Positions 34,284 to 46,645 are shown, counted from the stretch's first letter. The stretch: DNA of 64,000 bases from Toxorhynchites rutilus septentrionalis (GCF_029784135.1 NC_073746.1:252282494-252346493); one strand, 5' to 3'. Numbers and translations are program-made. Notes: generated by a model not told the origin, from the sequence alone.

Positions 34284-35116
34284 AGGGTTGGGGAAAAAAA
34301 TTCTGATCGAAATTTGACGCTTTATTTAGCATAACTAAAATTATCCAATTTAAGTCAAGCAAAACCTTCCTGGCCGTCAATTCGGGCTTGCCGATGGTTT
34401 GGGCCGACTCACCGCACTTCGACCACGACTTTTTTCGCTTCAGGTTGTCGTACGTGATCCACTTTTCATCACCAGTCACCATCTTTTTCAAAAATGGGTC
34501 GAGTTCGTTCCGTTTCAGCAGTGCATCGCAGGCGTTGATTCGGCCTAAAAGATTTTTTTGCATCAACTCGTGTGGCACCCATACATCCAGCTTTTTTTTG
34601 GAATCCAATCTTCTGCAAATGGTTTCAAACGGTTTTATGGTCTATACCCAGTTCCTTGGCCAAACGAGCGAGTGTTCACATGCCGGTCTACTTGGATGAT
34701 TTCAACGATTTTATCAGTTTCCACGACGATTGGCCTACCAGTACGGGGTGTATCTTCGACAGCCACTACACCTCGAACGAAATCGATCAAACCAACGCTG
34801 TGCTGTGCGAATCGTTACAGTATCGGGTATGGACCCGAAACTACACGAATTTTTTCGGCCGCCTTCGTTGCAGTTTTACTCCGCAGATAGTAAAAACGTA
34901 AAATATGGCGAATTTCTTGTTTGGTGGACTCCATCTTTGACTTGCTATAACTTGAGACTGAAAAAGGCAATCACAACACTGTCAAAACGATACTTGTAGC
35001 ACAGATTGTCGTCTTTAAATAGCCGTATAGACCCGATGCGATAAGTACAAAACAAGATATGTTTAAGTGTTGCCATATATTGACAATATACGACATTTCT
35101 TTTTCCCCAACCCAAT
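34284..35116 (-). pseudogene. mariner copy C, C-terminus deleted
   Basis: Both terminal repeats are recognisable: GGGTTGGGGAAAAA at the left and its inverse in TTTTTCCCCAACCC at the right. On the minus strand the transposase starts MESTKQ, gives RFYYLRS-type helix-turn-helix sequence in broken frames, and is clearest at 34177-34608: KKLDVWVPHELMQKN, INACDALLKRNELDPFL and MVTGDEKWITYDN (first Asp), then LTARKVLLD. The second and third aspartate blocks are gone; the frame runs straight into the 3' non-coding end. A TC-rich terminus is shared with copies B and D. Confidence 0.9.
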
Positions 35117-36364
35117 ATTTAGATGTTCTTTACTGCGAAATATAACGAAACTTGTATCTTTTTTATTTAGCTGTACATAATTGTTAGTGGCTAACACTCC
35201 TTTCATTGTTTCCGTTCCTTGTCTATTATTTCAATCTTCGTTTTGTTTACATTGAATTGAGAGAAAAGTCATTCAACCGATGATGTGGAATGCGAAAAAA
35301 AATCTGCAGCACTAGAGTCAATAACAGAAAAATCTATATTCAGGATTTATCTGTATTCATGGTTCATGTTTTGGACTGAATATTTACTCACCGAATGAGG
35401 AAAACAGAAGAATTGTTTTTTTGTTGTTTTCAAATTTTGATGTTATTTTGTTTGAAAGAAAATCTATAAATCTTTTCGTATTGACTTTGAAAGCGAAATT
35501 TTTCGCTTGGGTTATTTTACACTCTGAATCGATTCGATGGGTAACTTTTTTTTGATAAAGTGAAAAGTACAAAAATCTGGAAAAATCGGGATCATTTTAT
35601 AAAAATCAGGGAAAAATGATTGTTTGTCAGGATATCAGAGAGCGTGCCAAAGAGTGTGGGAAGTCCTGAAAAATCAGGAAGGTTGACATCTCTGGTTGCA
35701 GGTGTCTTACCAGCGGAAGTTGAACTTCGTTTTCCGATGTCATTTTAAAATCGAGGATGGCGTCTTCCGGTTCGCTAAAACGGGTCTAGAAAAACAGAAA
35801 TGGCATGAAATACCACAATACGATCGAGAATGGTAGCGTTGGCATATATCCTTGGGTACGCGAAGAAGAATGATAAAAGAGAATAATGTTCGATATTGAG
35901 CAGATAGGACTTAAGCGAGAGGGAGATAATATTTGAGTAATAAGAACTTAGCCTTAGAGAGACCCGTGTGGAATTAGACAAAGAAAGTGCACATACAAAT
36001 TCACACTCAAAAGTCAACGGTTAACAATCAAAGTCAAAGTCATCTTCAACACGCAAACATAAACGGCCTTGCGCACATGCACACGAATGCATACGAAGAG
36101 TTTGTCGAAAGTATCTGATAGCAAAATCAGATTTGTTCCCTCGGTAGTGAACGTCACTCGATGAACCAGGCGTGTGCGAGTCATTGATGACAAGCGTCAA
36201 AGAGAACGTGTAAACAATCACGGTGTAAGAACTGGGGGTCGGTTTAGGACCACCCCGACTTTTCCCAAATAACGGCATGCCGTGTAATACAGGTAACAGG
36301 CAGATTCAATTTATATAGTATATTTTGATGATGTAAACGATGCCGGATTCCTCTATACTCAATC
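35117..36364. other. unassigned sequence
   Basis: No supported gene. The minus ORF at 36021-36278 and others lack known motifs. This stretch leads directly into the 5'-truncated LINE and no target duplication of the LINE could be identified here. Confidence 0.35.
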
Positions 36365-36386
36365 CAGTTGCTCAAACATTGGACCC

Positions 36387-37253
36387 TTGGCGGCTGCCCT
36401 TCTGGATAGTTATAGTACTGCAGGTCTCCGTCAACAAAATAGTGTATCTAATGCGAATCATAGACTGCTCGATCTATGTTTTCTCAGTCAGGAGCTAATT
36501 TCCAACTGCTCAATTTTTGAGGCACCTGAGCCACTAGTGAAACATTGCATCCACCACCCACCTCTACAAGTATCGCTAAAATTATGCCAGGCTTTTCCTT
36601 TTCGAAACGCCACAGGAAGCATCTCATACGACTTTTGGAAAGCTGACTTCGTTAGAATGATCGCTTTTCTCGACAACATTAAATGGGATGAAGAAATGCG
36701 AGGTTGTGACGTGAATGTTGCATCGAATATATTTACAAGTATAGTTGGTCACGCAATCGACCAGTTCGTACCAAAGAAAATTTCGCTCTCACCAATTCAC
36801 CCTCCATGGTCCAGTCATCGTTTGAAGCGCCTAAAAATCTATAAGCGGGCTGCTTTGAAGAAGTTTTGCAAACTGCGAACAGAAGAACCGAGAAAGAAAT
36901 ACATACGAATCAACAAACAGTATAAGGCGCTCAACAAACATCTCTATCGCAATCATCAGTATCGTCTTCAACATAAGCTTAGATCTAATCCCAAAAGTTT
37001 CTGGAATCACGTGAAAAATCAACGTAAGGAATCCGGCCTTCCTTCCACGATGTCCAATGGAGATCGGGAAATGTCTACCGTTTATGGAATCGCCGATCTG
37101 TTCATGGCACATTTTCGCAGTGTTTTCGTTAGCGAAGTGGTTTCTGATGAACTCGTTTCAAATGCTGCAAGAGAAGTTACCATGCACTTAGCCATTGAAC
37201 CCCATCCACATTTATCGATAGATGACGTACGTAAAGCTGGTGTCTTCGTTTGA
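36387..37253 (+). pseudogene. LINE ORF2: endonuclease end and RT linker
   Basis: 288 codons. Early residues LLDSYSTAGLRQQNSVSNAN and RLLDLCFLS match the end of an AP-type endonuclease. The basic linker follows: HPPWSSHRLKRLKIYKRAA, YKALNKHLYRNHQYRLQ, NPKSFWNHVKNQRKESGLP. The ATG is internal, since the element is truncated upstream. The frame is lost at about 37250, just before the RT domain. Confidence 0.85.
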
Positions 37254-37690
37254 AAAACTCCACCTGCATTGGTCCTGATGGAATCCCTGCCTTGGTGATT
37301 AAATACTGTATAGACGTCCTGAGTACACCACTTGCAGCCATATTCAACATCTCATTAAAATCTGGAATTTTCCCTAACGGTTGGAAGGATTCGTTCATTT
37401 TTCCTGTTTTCAAGAAAGGCGACAAGCATTCTGTTACGAACTATCGAGGCATTGCCGCATTGTGTGCTGTGTCCAAACTTTTCGAGTTAATCGTCCTAGA
37501 TTACGTTAAACACAGCTGTTCCAGTTATATAGCTGCTGAACAACATGGATCCATGAAGAAAAGATCAACATCAACAAATCTATTGCAATACACATCATTT
37601 ATAATTCGCGAGTTTGATAACGGGAAACAGGTTGATGCTGTCTATACTGACTTGACAAAATCAACCATAAGATTGCTGTTGCCAAACTAG
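37250..37690 (+). pseudogene. LINE ORF2: RT fingers and palm
   Basis: Contains NSTCIGPDGIPALVIKYC, then LKSGIFPNGWKDSFIFPVFK and NYRGIAALCAVSKLFE, QHGSMKKRSTSTNLLQY and QVDAVYTDLTK (first catalytic Asp region). The AFD-type residues normally following this motif are disrupted by a deletion and frameshift at about 37660. Confidence 0.92.
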
Positions 37691-37691
37691 A

Positions 37692-38018
37692 GTGGCTTGG
37701 CTTCCATGGTGCACTCCACAACTGGCTTCTTATCTCACGGGTCGTCAAATGTCCGTCAAAATTGGCGATCATGTTTCTCAACCTTTTCCTGTGTCTTCTG
37801 GTGTACCACAAGGCAGCCATCTCGGTCCATTCGTTTTTCTGCTGTATTTGAATGACATTCACTTCTCAATCGAATGCCAGAAGCTGTCTTATGCGGATGA
37901 TTTCAAGCTGTACTTTGTCATCAACGATCGTATTGACGCAGTTTTCCTTCAACAACAGTTGGACATATTTGCTGAGTGGTGTCAAAACAATATGATGATA
38001 CTGAATGCTTCGAAATGA
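37692..38018 (+). pseudogene. LINE ORF2: RT catalytic YADD block
   Basis: Contains SYLTGRQMSVKIGDH, SGVPQGSHLGPFVFLLYLND and LSYADDFKLYF, the RT active site with both aspartates. The frame stops at 38016 and the same reading resumes in another frame at about 38103. Confidence 0.93.
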
Positions 38019-38102
38019 TCTGTCATCGGTTTCTGTAGGAAGAAATCACCCATCTGCTTCACATACTCTCTTCGTGGGCAGTCACTAAACCGAGAGTCTA
38101 TT

Positions 38103-38489
38103 GTGAGGGATTTGGGAGTAATGCTTGACTCTCATCTCACCTTTAAACAGCATGTGTCATATGTCGCCAGCAAAGCATCTTCTCTGCTTGGATTTATATT
38201 TCGCTATGCAAAGGATTTCAGAGACATTGCATGTTTGAAAACCTTGTACTGTTCAATAGTCTGCTCAACTTTAGAATACTGTTCACTAGTTTGGGCGCCG
38301 TTCTACAATAATGCAGTCAATCGTATTGAGTCCATACAGAGGAGATTTGTACGCTTTGCTCTTCGAAAACTACCCTGGAGGGATCCCGTTAACCTGCCAA
38401 GTTACGAAAGTAGATGTAATTTGTTGAACCTGCAACTTCTAAATGTGCGTCGGGACCTGTCTAAGGCAATGTTTATTGCTGATCTATAA
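38103..38489 (+). pseudogene. LINE ORF2: RT thumb and C-terminus
   Basis: Contains RDLGVMLDSHLTFKQHVSYV, ASKASSLLGFIFRYAKDF, YCSIVCSTLEYCSLVWAP and ESIQRRFVRFALRKLPW, the usual post-RT segment of these LINEs. A stop at 38487 ends the frame; homologous-looking sequence (HIRRINLRSHSF-type) follows to about 38600. Confidence 0.9.
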
Positions 38490-38840
38490 CGGTCAGATAT
38501 AGACTGCTTTGCACTTCTCCAACAGTTAAACATACACATAAGACGAATAAATTTACGTTCCCACTCGTTTCTGAATATTCCGGCATCTCGTACAAACTAT
38601 GGTGCAAATGAACCTCTGACCAGCATGTGTAAAATATTCAACAAATGTTATTATATATTTGTCTTTAATAATTCTCGTGCTAGTCTTAAGTTTATGTTTT
38701 ACAATATTTTATCACCATGACTATTGAATGTATAACTTGTTTGTAAAAATGTAATAATGATAGTGTTATGTATAAGATAGTGTTGTATCTGTTGGTTTGA
38801 ATGTAATCTGTTGATACAAAAAAAAAAAGAAAAAAAAACA

Positions 38841-41074
38841 TACCATAAGCAATTAAAATTGCCTTATTTTGTAAAGTTTCGCAATCTAAAAGAACATCGA
38901 ACTCATTTTCTAGAAAGGTTACGACAAAAATATTTCTTCTCTGTTTTTGAAGTAATGACAAGGTAAAATGGTGCTAAAACGCAAAATAGCGCTAAAACGC
39001 TAGAATTAAGAGAGCCAAACAAAAGGTCACCATATTATCAAATTGTCAGCGTTGTGACACCTTTGATTTAACACTACTGAAAATTCGTTAGGTATCATCG
39101 TTCCTGAGATACAGAGAGGAGTAGGTTCAGGACCACCTTCCCCTATAGAATAAACTTTTGGAAGGGGAAGGTGAGATCTCAGAGGAAAGTGAAAAATATT
39201 CAAAGTAATAAAAAACAGAAAAAATGGTATATAGCTTGCTACAATACGGTGAAATTATTATTTAATTCCACTTATTGTTTGTGTGACGTGACAACGTTTT
39301 GTGGAGACTGTTTTGACGTAGGACTACGTCTTTGATTTCTATATAGGGGGGTCACTCAACGAAAAATGTAACGTTTTATTAAGAGTTTTCAAATGCATAC
39401 TACGCAGAATCGTTCTTACGATATATGTTATAACATATACCATTAGACGGCAAATTTATCCAAACATTTTTTCGCCTTAGGAATCAACAGTGGAAATAAT
39501 TAAACAAGTGAGCAATTTAAGAAATAAGAGAGGTATGTTTTGCGAGCGAATGCGAAGGAGAATCATGTATTATGCATTCTTTCTCTCAAATTTTCTTTCG
39601 TTTCCATGAATGTTGTATGCAACATAAAATGGTGTGCAATAGTTTGTTCTATCAAACAAGTTAGCAAGACCTTTTTTGAATTTAATAAGATATCATATGC
39701 AAGATTTCATACATCACTCAAATTTCAAGCAAGATTTCATCGATGCAACGGGGAAAGTGTCACCCACACAGTGATCGTTAGTTAACCCCTTGCCGTATGA
39801 TTTAATTTACTGCAACAGGGCCCAAACACGAGCACATTGAATGTTCCCGACACTCTGTTGAGAGTTTGCATCTTATTTACGATCGCTGCAGTCCCGCATA
39901 ATTACACGCCTGAAGCATGTATCCTTTTCACATCGATAGATCACGAGTGAGGTTCGATTTTGTCCGTTCTGGCACAATCTAATCGCAACGAGTGACGTTA
40001 TACGTGAAGGGGTTAATTGGGCCGGATAATCAACACAATTATCGAATTTCACTCGCTAACTGGACTGCAAAACAGCTAAAGCTATACTTCAAATTGAAGA
40101 TGACATCTATTATTGATACATAAGAGCTTTGCTAAATGGACTAACGTACGCCCAGTTATAGATAAGTCCAGTTGAAGATAGTCCAGTTAGTAAATGACTT
40201 CTGTGTATGACGGGGTGACGAACATTTTAAGCGTCTTCCGGGCTGCGGCAATATGGGCAATTGTACAGCGAAAATGATATCATTACTAGGAGGGTGGCAT
40301 CGATTATCATTCAAGGACTTCTTGAGACCGGCATTACATCGCATCACAAAAATGAAACTAAATGGAATATTAATAATCTTTATGACTCATATTCATAATT
40401 CTCCATAATTCTCAATGAATCAATTCCTTCTGTGATAGATTGAGCCGTAGAATCAATACGGCTTGAGCTCGAATTATCCGAAAAACGTGAATATTGATTG
40501 AACAAACGAACGGGATTCGCAAGACAAAAGTGGCGTTTGGTAGGCAGATGAAAAAACTCATTTATATGAAAACTAGAATAGGCGTTTCGTTTGAATTGTT
40601 TAATTTTCGATAGTTCGAAAGGATAGATTTGATTCGAACGAATTTCATGTGTATTTTACCTCAAAATATAACGAAATCGTTTCATTTATATTTTTTACCT
40701 CAAATATAACGAAATCGTAAGTATTTTCAAATTGTTTTTAGTTTCTCCCCCATCAAATTCATATTCGATGTAATGAATGACGATATTTTTTTTTGTTTGC
40801 TGATCCACATATCTTCATCTACCATTCCACACTTTTATGTGTCTAAGTTAAACTAACAGATGTATGAACAATGAAAAGAATTACATTTAAAAAAAAACAA
40901 CCGTTCTGAACAATCACAGTCCTACGTCAAACTACCGTCCGTGCTCATAGGCTCAGATCCTTCTACTTTTTTTTCGCACAGAGCGCGTTGTCACGTCACA
41001 AAATGAATGCCGATTTTCGCAACGTTCTTGCGAGTTTTTTTGAAAAACTGAATTTACAGGAATCACCGTACATC
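38841..41074. other. unassigned AT-rich sequence
   Basis: No gene supported. Holds TTTTGACGTAGGACTACGTC near 39312 and its inverse near 40918, a motif seen repeatedly in the window. GTGACGTGACAACG near 39286 and GTTGTCACGTCAC near 40989 also form an inverted pair. Confidence 0.4.
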
Positions 41075-41454
41075 TTTTGGGCCTGATTCTCGAATACACT
41101 TCACAGTGGAAACGGAATGAAACGTATCCGCGATGACAACGGTACGGTGTCGACATCTGGATACGAGATTAGTTTCCCACTAAACTTATCATTATAATAT
41201 CAAATTATCTTCAGATGAAATTTTTGTATAAGATTATTATATCACATGAAGAAAACAAATTTTTTCACTCACATTGAGTACCAGTTTGATACGAAGAAGT
41301 TAATTTTCATTAATGATTTTTTATTTGAAAAATGCTCATTCTGCCTGATAACTCATTATTATCTTCGACACTTCACTAACTCGTAAACGTAGTTCAATGG
41401 CGTGTCGTTTATTTCGTTTCCACCATGAAGTGTATTCGAGAATCAGGCCCAAAG
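41075..41454. repeat. inverted repeat pair
   Basis: TTTGGGCCTGATTCTCGAAT... (41076-41123) and its inverse ...ATTCGAGAATCAGGCCCAAA (41406-41454) pair over about 47 bp with few mismatches. Outside them TTGTCACGTCAC occurs in direct orientation near 40990 and 41500. Probably a degraded non-autonomous DNA transposon. Confidence 0.75.
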
Positions 41455-41529
41455 TTTATTTGTATGTAAATACAATATTAATGTTCGAAAGTCGGTGTTG
41501 TCACGTCACGAAAGTATTGGGCTGGAAAC

Positions 41530-42527
41530 AAGTGAATTCAATTGTAAACTCTTCTCCAACTGAAGATTCTTATGAAAAAAATTCTCAATTTTACTTCAAC
41601 ATCGTTTACTATTTGGAAATCGTGTGATTTGTACATGAAAACGAGAAAAAAAACTATTTTTAGTGAGTCAAAACGTTGTCATGTTACGCTGGAATGGGTT
41701 ATAAGTAAGAGAAACTATACGTGCGGGTCACAATTTCCTATACATGGTTTGGAAGATTTCGTATTCCCAAAATAAACCCGGATTATCATCTGCATCTCCA
41801 GGTTTTACGATGTAAGTTGTCGAGTTCAAATATATTTGCTATAAATGATATTTTAGAGTTACTTATGCATGTTATCGCGCTTTCTTTTTCTTCAATTTGC
41901 TTATTCCCGTTGGGTCGAAAATAAATTTGACAGTCGATTAAATTCGATGCAATATTGTGCCCTCGCAAACTCATCTCATCTTCCGGAAAGTTCCGGAAAG
42001 CCATAAATGGAAGTATGTGTATAGCAATTTATGATCAATAAATGGCTATCAAAGCACAAAAAATACATGGGCGATATGAACTGACCTATATTTCCTCGCT
42101 TCTCGTCGCTCCTATGACGAACCGGAATGTTCTTCCCGTTCGCTCCCGGAAACCGAGAGTACTTAGAAGACATCGGAGTATCTTTTTCATAGCTGCTACA
42201 CATAAATCACTGCCGAAAGAAATATATTTAGAACAGTGCTTGTCTCTTTCTTCCCACCCCGACCCAGCCACATGTAACGGCCACACGGAGCGGGTGTAAC
42301 TGTTGAGACGTCCGAAGGTCATCTATAAACGGACGAACTTTGTCTATAATTGTCTGGATTACGCGAAAGGTCTTCCCTCGCAGTTTCCACGCGGATACTT
42401 TCGGGAACGGTATGTTGTTTATTATTCACGACAAGGCAAGCCCCATTTTCTCACATTTTGATTACTCCCGAGTGGTTTATTTCCGTTTCCTGGTGGTTAG
42501 TTCCTTACTTCGTGTGCATGCCATCGC

Positions 42528-42529
<2 letters not shown>
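41530..42529. other. unassigned sequence
   Basis: No gene supported. ORFs of 60-85 codons between 41721 and 42322 overlap on both strands without motifs. Confidence 0.35.

Positions 42530-42577
<48 letters not shown>
42530..42577. repeat. (TA)n microsatellite
   Basis: Uninterrupted TA tract of about 48 bp; the tyrosine/isoleucine ORFs across it are artefacts. Confidence 0.95.
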
Positions 42578-42580
<3 letters not shown>

Positions 42581-44029
42581 CGCCATGTACGGGATGGAAT
42601 TTATACTTCTCCTGGCGCAGCCATGTGGAAGGAATACCCGAAAGAATGTCCGGACCTGTGGAAAACTGTGGGATGTAGTCACTCATTCGGATATTACTGG
42701 GAGAGACCTTATTCTGGAATTTTCAACATATTTTACGGGAATAAATAAAAGCTTACTCTATTTTTTACTTTTTGTTTTTTAAAAAAATACTTTAGAAACC
42801 ATCATAGCAATTTTACGATTATTATTCAGTAACACAATATTTATTGTTTGGTTTTTCATTGCACTCAAATTATTTCAGATGCGTTCGGTTATATCAATGA
42901 TTATCATAATCCCATTCAGAAATCATAAAAAAACGTATTCATAATTTATTTAATCTATTTAATATAATTCACTATCCACTGTGAAAATACTTTTCAATTA
43001 TTGCTCGGTTGGATGAACTCTAACGTACAGATTCTTCCAAGATTGAGCAATATTCAAATAAATTATCAACCTACCGAAAGGCTGTTGAACGTCGCTCGGT
43101 ACCCACTCAGCCCCGTTCTTCTGCATTAAATTAAAACGGTTAGATAATGTGCATAATAATGGCCAATTCCTTGCCAAGAATACCAACACATGGCAGAAGA
43201 TCTAAGCAATTTATATACTTATAAAATTTCAGCATAACGTAAGACGGAACAGAAGACTGCATCCATCTCAAGAGCAAGTTTTGCCGTGCTATTATTTCAA
43301 CCCACTCTCAATATTTCCCACACTCTTGCTCCCGTCGTGCCCTATCGCACTATGCTTCTCCAAAACGTCGGAGATAACAGGTAGGTGAAAATTTATGCAG
43401 CACCATTCCCGGTTTCTCTTCATCACCAATCGCCGTCGCCATCGCCGCAACTACTGATCAAGAAGATACAGCCGCATGCTTAACTTTGGTCCATCAGCGT
43501 GCGGGGAGTGATAAATGAATGAGTTTGGAATAAATTTTCCACCCAACTTTTATAAATCATTATTATTATCTTCGTTCGCTATCTTCATGCACACACCGCG
43601 CGAAGTTGTAACTTGAACGTTACAATGCAATACCAGCGGCTTTCAGCAAAAAGTTCTAACTAGGCCTGCAATTTTCTGCAAAGTTTGTATCATTCGCGTT
43701 TAACAGAGAACAAAAAATGTCAGCGTGCAACTAAGCATTGTTACGTTCTCCAAATACGTCAGTAGTTAGATGTTGATAGAATTAGTCTAGCGCTGTGAAA
43801 TAGTTTCACCGAAATAACTGCTTCAATCAGGACTTCCGTAAATTCTTTTCAATTGAATTCATTGTTTCTTCAAAATGAAAACCATCACGAGCTGCTCAAT
43901 CAGTAATTGCAAACGCTATCGAGTAGACGAGACTTTTTACAGAGACTCTTCGTTTTTGACGTCATTCGTCATTATATTGACTGCAGTAGTCTGCTACAGG
44001 ATATCAATTTTCATGCTCCAGCCCGCCAA
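42578..44029. other. unassigned, with one strong splice-donor-like site
   Basis: No domain recognised. CAG/GTAGGTGAA at about 43378-43390 is a near-ideal insect splice donor, preceded by comparatively GC-rich sequence (43210-43379), so this may be a host exon end. A short ORF, 43875-44093, has a hydrophobic stretch (FLTSFVIILTAVVCYRISIF) but runs into the repeat that follows. Confidence 0.3.
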
Positions 44030-44330
44030 CTTCGCAGTATTCCATGATCATGAAATCCAAGAAGGCGGCCGCTACAAAATGGGTATCGATTGAAAGGGCT
44101 TGAATAGTAGAACACATTTATTTATGGAAAATGTAAATCAAAGATGGCGGCCGCTACAAAATGGTGGATTACATATTTTCTCAGAACCCCATCAATATAT
44201 CAAATGAAAGGGATTGATTAGTAGAACACACTTATTTATGAAAAATGCAAATCCAAAATGGCCGCCACCATAAAATGGCGCCATATATATTTTTTCAAAG
44301 CCTCATCAATATATATTATAATATTTTGAT
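44030..44330 (+). repeat. tandem repeat, AAAATGGCGGCCGC type
   Basis: About three units of roughly 95 bp share AAATGAAAGGG-TTGA-TAGTAGAACACA, TTTATGGAAAATG and AATCAAAGATGGCGGCCGC. The same unit appears in reverse complement at 45715-46075. Confidence 0.85.
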
Positions 44331-44575
44331 GATGGCCAGTATTCTATTAGTCAAATCATTCCATTTGATACCAATATTAGAATAAATATTATATTTTTAT
44401 ACATAAAAGAAGGATTTTCCCACGTACGTGTAAAATATCATTACAGGAAAACGGCTGATCAGATCAGCGCGGTCAATACATTTTTTGAGTTTGTCTTCAC
44501 CCAAATAAGAATGACAGAGTACTTTGGAAAATATTTGAGATGATTAGAAAAAATCGAACAAATTGACTATGCATA

Positions 44576-44796
44576 TCTTTATATATAAAAGAAGGATAAT
44601 CAAAATAAAAAGAGAAAATTCGAAAATAATAGGTATGCATAGGTATGTTTCGGTGTGAAAATCATCATTTAGATCAATTTTACAGATCTGGACGATTACA
44701 TACAAACTCTCTTGAAATATATTCGTTAGTTTTACTAATCAAAATATTCTCTAGAAATGAATGATATGGCAGAACAACGTTTGCCGGGTCAGCTAG
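44576..44796 (+). mobile_element. short non-autonomous Helitron-like element
   Basis: Starts TCTTTATATATAAAAGAAGG after A and ends GCCGGGTCAGCTAG before T, the same ends as the 21809-23749 element. About 220 bp. A similar start motif (ATACATAAAAGAAGGA) near 44396 makes the 5' boundary uncertain. Confidence 0.65.

Positions 44797-44797
<1 letters not shown>

Positions 44798-44868
<71 letters not shown>
44798..44868. repeat. (TA)n microsatellite
   Basis: 71-bp TA tract starting directly at the Helitron end, consistent with insertion into, or expansion beside, an A/T target. Confidence 0.95.
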
Positions 44869-44974
44869 CGTTGTTCACTTCGTTATCACTTGGGACCCCT
44901 ATGTGTGGGCCGGAGGAAAAATCAAAATAGTTTGCTATTGTTTTGATTCCTTCTGATGTGGCAGATGCACAATA

Positions 44975-45420
44975 CAGGCAAACCTTTTTTTGTGCGGGGG
45001 ATAGGGACCGCATAAAAAAAGTTTCCCCCAAGAAAATAACTCAAATCCACGCCATTCACCGTTCAATTTCTTTTTGTTTCCCTGCTTTGCGATGGGACAC
45101 TTTGCCGGTTCGGTTGCGCGTGGCTGTTTTGTGCTTTTAGTTGCATGTCGTAATATGTTGCTGTTAGAAATCATGTCATGCAAAAACTTTGAAAAACTTA
45201 GATTTGATGAGAGGAGGGGAATGATTTCAGATGTGGATAATTGAAACGCAAATATGCTTTTTTCGCACTGAAATGCATATAAACCAACGAAAAAAACTAA
45301 ATGGACGATAACTTCGTCAAATATGCTTCTTTTCATACACCGCACAAAAAAAAATCGCACAAAAAAAATTCGCACAAAAAAAATTCGCACAAAAAAACCA
45401 CACAAAAACAGGTTTTACTG
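44975..45420. mobile_element. MITE with CAGGCAAACC / CAGTAAAACC ends
   Basis: 446 bp between TA dinucleotides (44973-44974 and 45421-45422). The ends CAGGCAAACCTTTTTTTGTG and CAGTAAAACCTGTTTTTGTG are imperfect inverted repeats. The right arm has repeated TTCGCACAAAAAAA. Partial copies are at 33025-33200 and near 51225-51250. Pogo-like by end sequence. Confidence 0.85.
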
Positions 45421-45714
45421 TACATGTATTTATATTTCATATTGTGATTATGTTATTATATAATTATGTTCGACAACATGATACGAGGATGCCGAATGCA
45501 TGTTCTGACAACCTTCTTATTTGGCTCAGTCACTTATTGAAAATACGTTTCCCGTCGTCGGGGTTTTGACCCGGATACACTAGAATATTTCAAAACAAAA
45601 CAAAATGTCATTCTTCTTTACTAACATACATTGACAATTTCCATAAAACACACCGCCCACGCCCCGCTCAAGCCACGTTGACACCCCACTGCAGTGAGAA
45701 CATGGCCTTAAAAA

Positions 45715-46075
45715 GTGATTGTTCATTTGGCAACTGCGGCCATCTTGGATTTGGATTTTTCATGATCTACTGTGTTCTACCAGACGAGCACTTTCATTTG
45801 ATACCCATACGGATAGGGCTTTGAGAAAAATGGCGCCATTTTGTGGTGGGGGCCATTTTGGATTTGCATTTTTCATAAATAACTGTGTTCTACTAGTCAA
45901 TTTCTTTCGTATGATATTCATATTGATGGGGTTCTGAAAAAATATGTAATCCGCCATTTTGCAGCAGTTGCCATCTTGGATTTGCATTTTTCATAAATAA
46001 CTGTGTTCTACTAGTCAAGCCCTTTCATTTGATACGCATATTGATGGGGTTGTAAGAAAATATATATATCTGGCA
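45715..46075 (-). repeat. tandem repeat, inverted copy of 44030-44330
   Basis: Three to four units with GCCATCTTGGATTTG, TTTTTCATAAATAACTGTG and TCTACTAGTCAA, the reverse complement of the 44030 unit. Together the two arrays form an inverted pair about 1.4 kb apart. Confidence 0.85.
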
Positions 46076-46254
46076 CCATCTTTATATTTGTTCACATTTA
46101 TTAAAAGAAACTTGAAACTTATATAATAATTATGATAAACCTTGAATAACCTATCAAACATTGTTCAAATTTAAGTAATGCATTTTAGTTTCCTTCAATA
46201 TGATCTCACTTGGATACATTTTTTCGTACCATGTTAAAACATCTAAAAAATCAA

Positions 46255-46645
46255 CTGTTTTCCAACAGGACAACGCTCGGCCTCACACATCTTTGATTAC
46301 CCGCCAGAAGCTACGGGAGCTCGGATAGGATGTCCTATTGCACCCACCGTATAGTCCGGACCTGGCTCCAAGTGATTATCATCTCTTCTGGTCCATGCAA
46401 AACGCTCTTGGTGATATTAAGTTGGCCTCAAAAGTGGCTTGCGAATGCTGGCTGTCTGAGTTTTTTTTTTGCAAATAAGGAGGCGGGTTTCATAAGGGGG
46501 GGATAATGAAGTTGCCTTCTAAATGACAACAAGTTTGCGAACAAAACGGCACATATTTGACTTAAATTGGATAATTTTAGGTCTGTTAAATAAAGCGTCA
46601 AATTTCGATCAGAAATACGACATTTCTTTTTCCCCATCCCAATAT
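46255..46645 (+). pseudogene. mariner copy D, 3' fragment
   Basis: Reads FQQDNARPHTSLITRQKLRE (second catalytic Asp), LG followed by an in-frame TAG, then VLLHPPYSPDLAPSDYHLF (third Asp) and WSMQNALGDIKLASKVACE. The T-run in SEFFF brings a frameshift. The 3' end has the terminal repeat inverse, TTTCTTTTTCCCCATCCCAA (edge about 46643). The N-terminal half is absent. Same family as copies B and C. Confidence 0.92.

Larger units (their letters stand above)
36365..38840 (+). mobile_element. non-LTR retrotransposon, 5'-truncated, A-tailed
   Basis: The element begins in the C-terminal part of the endonuclease, contains most of the reverse transcriptase and ends in an A-rich tail near 38817-38840 after about 330 bp of 3' UTR. 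ORF1 and the first part of ORF2 are missing, as expected from incomplete target-primed reverse transcription. The RT signature groups it with Jockey/CR1-like clades, not resolved further. At least three frameshifts. Confidence 0.93.

Noticed and set aside
42340..42748. ORFs spanning the TA tract at 42.5 kb
   Set aside because: Openness is due to the microsatellite; flanking residues show no motif.
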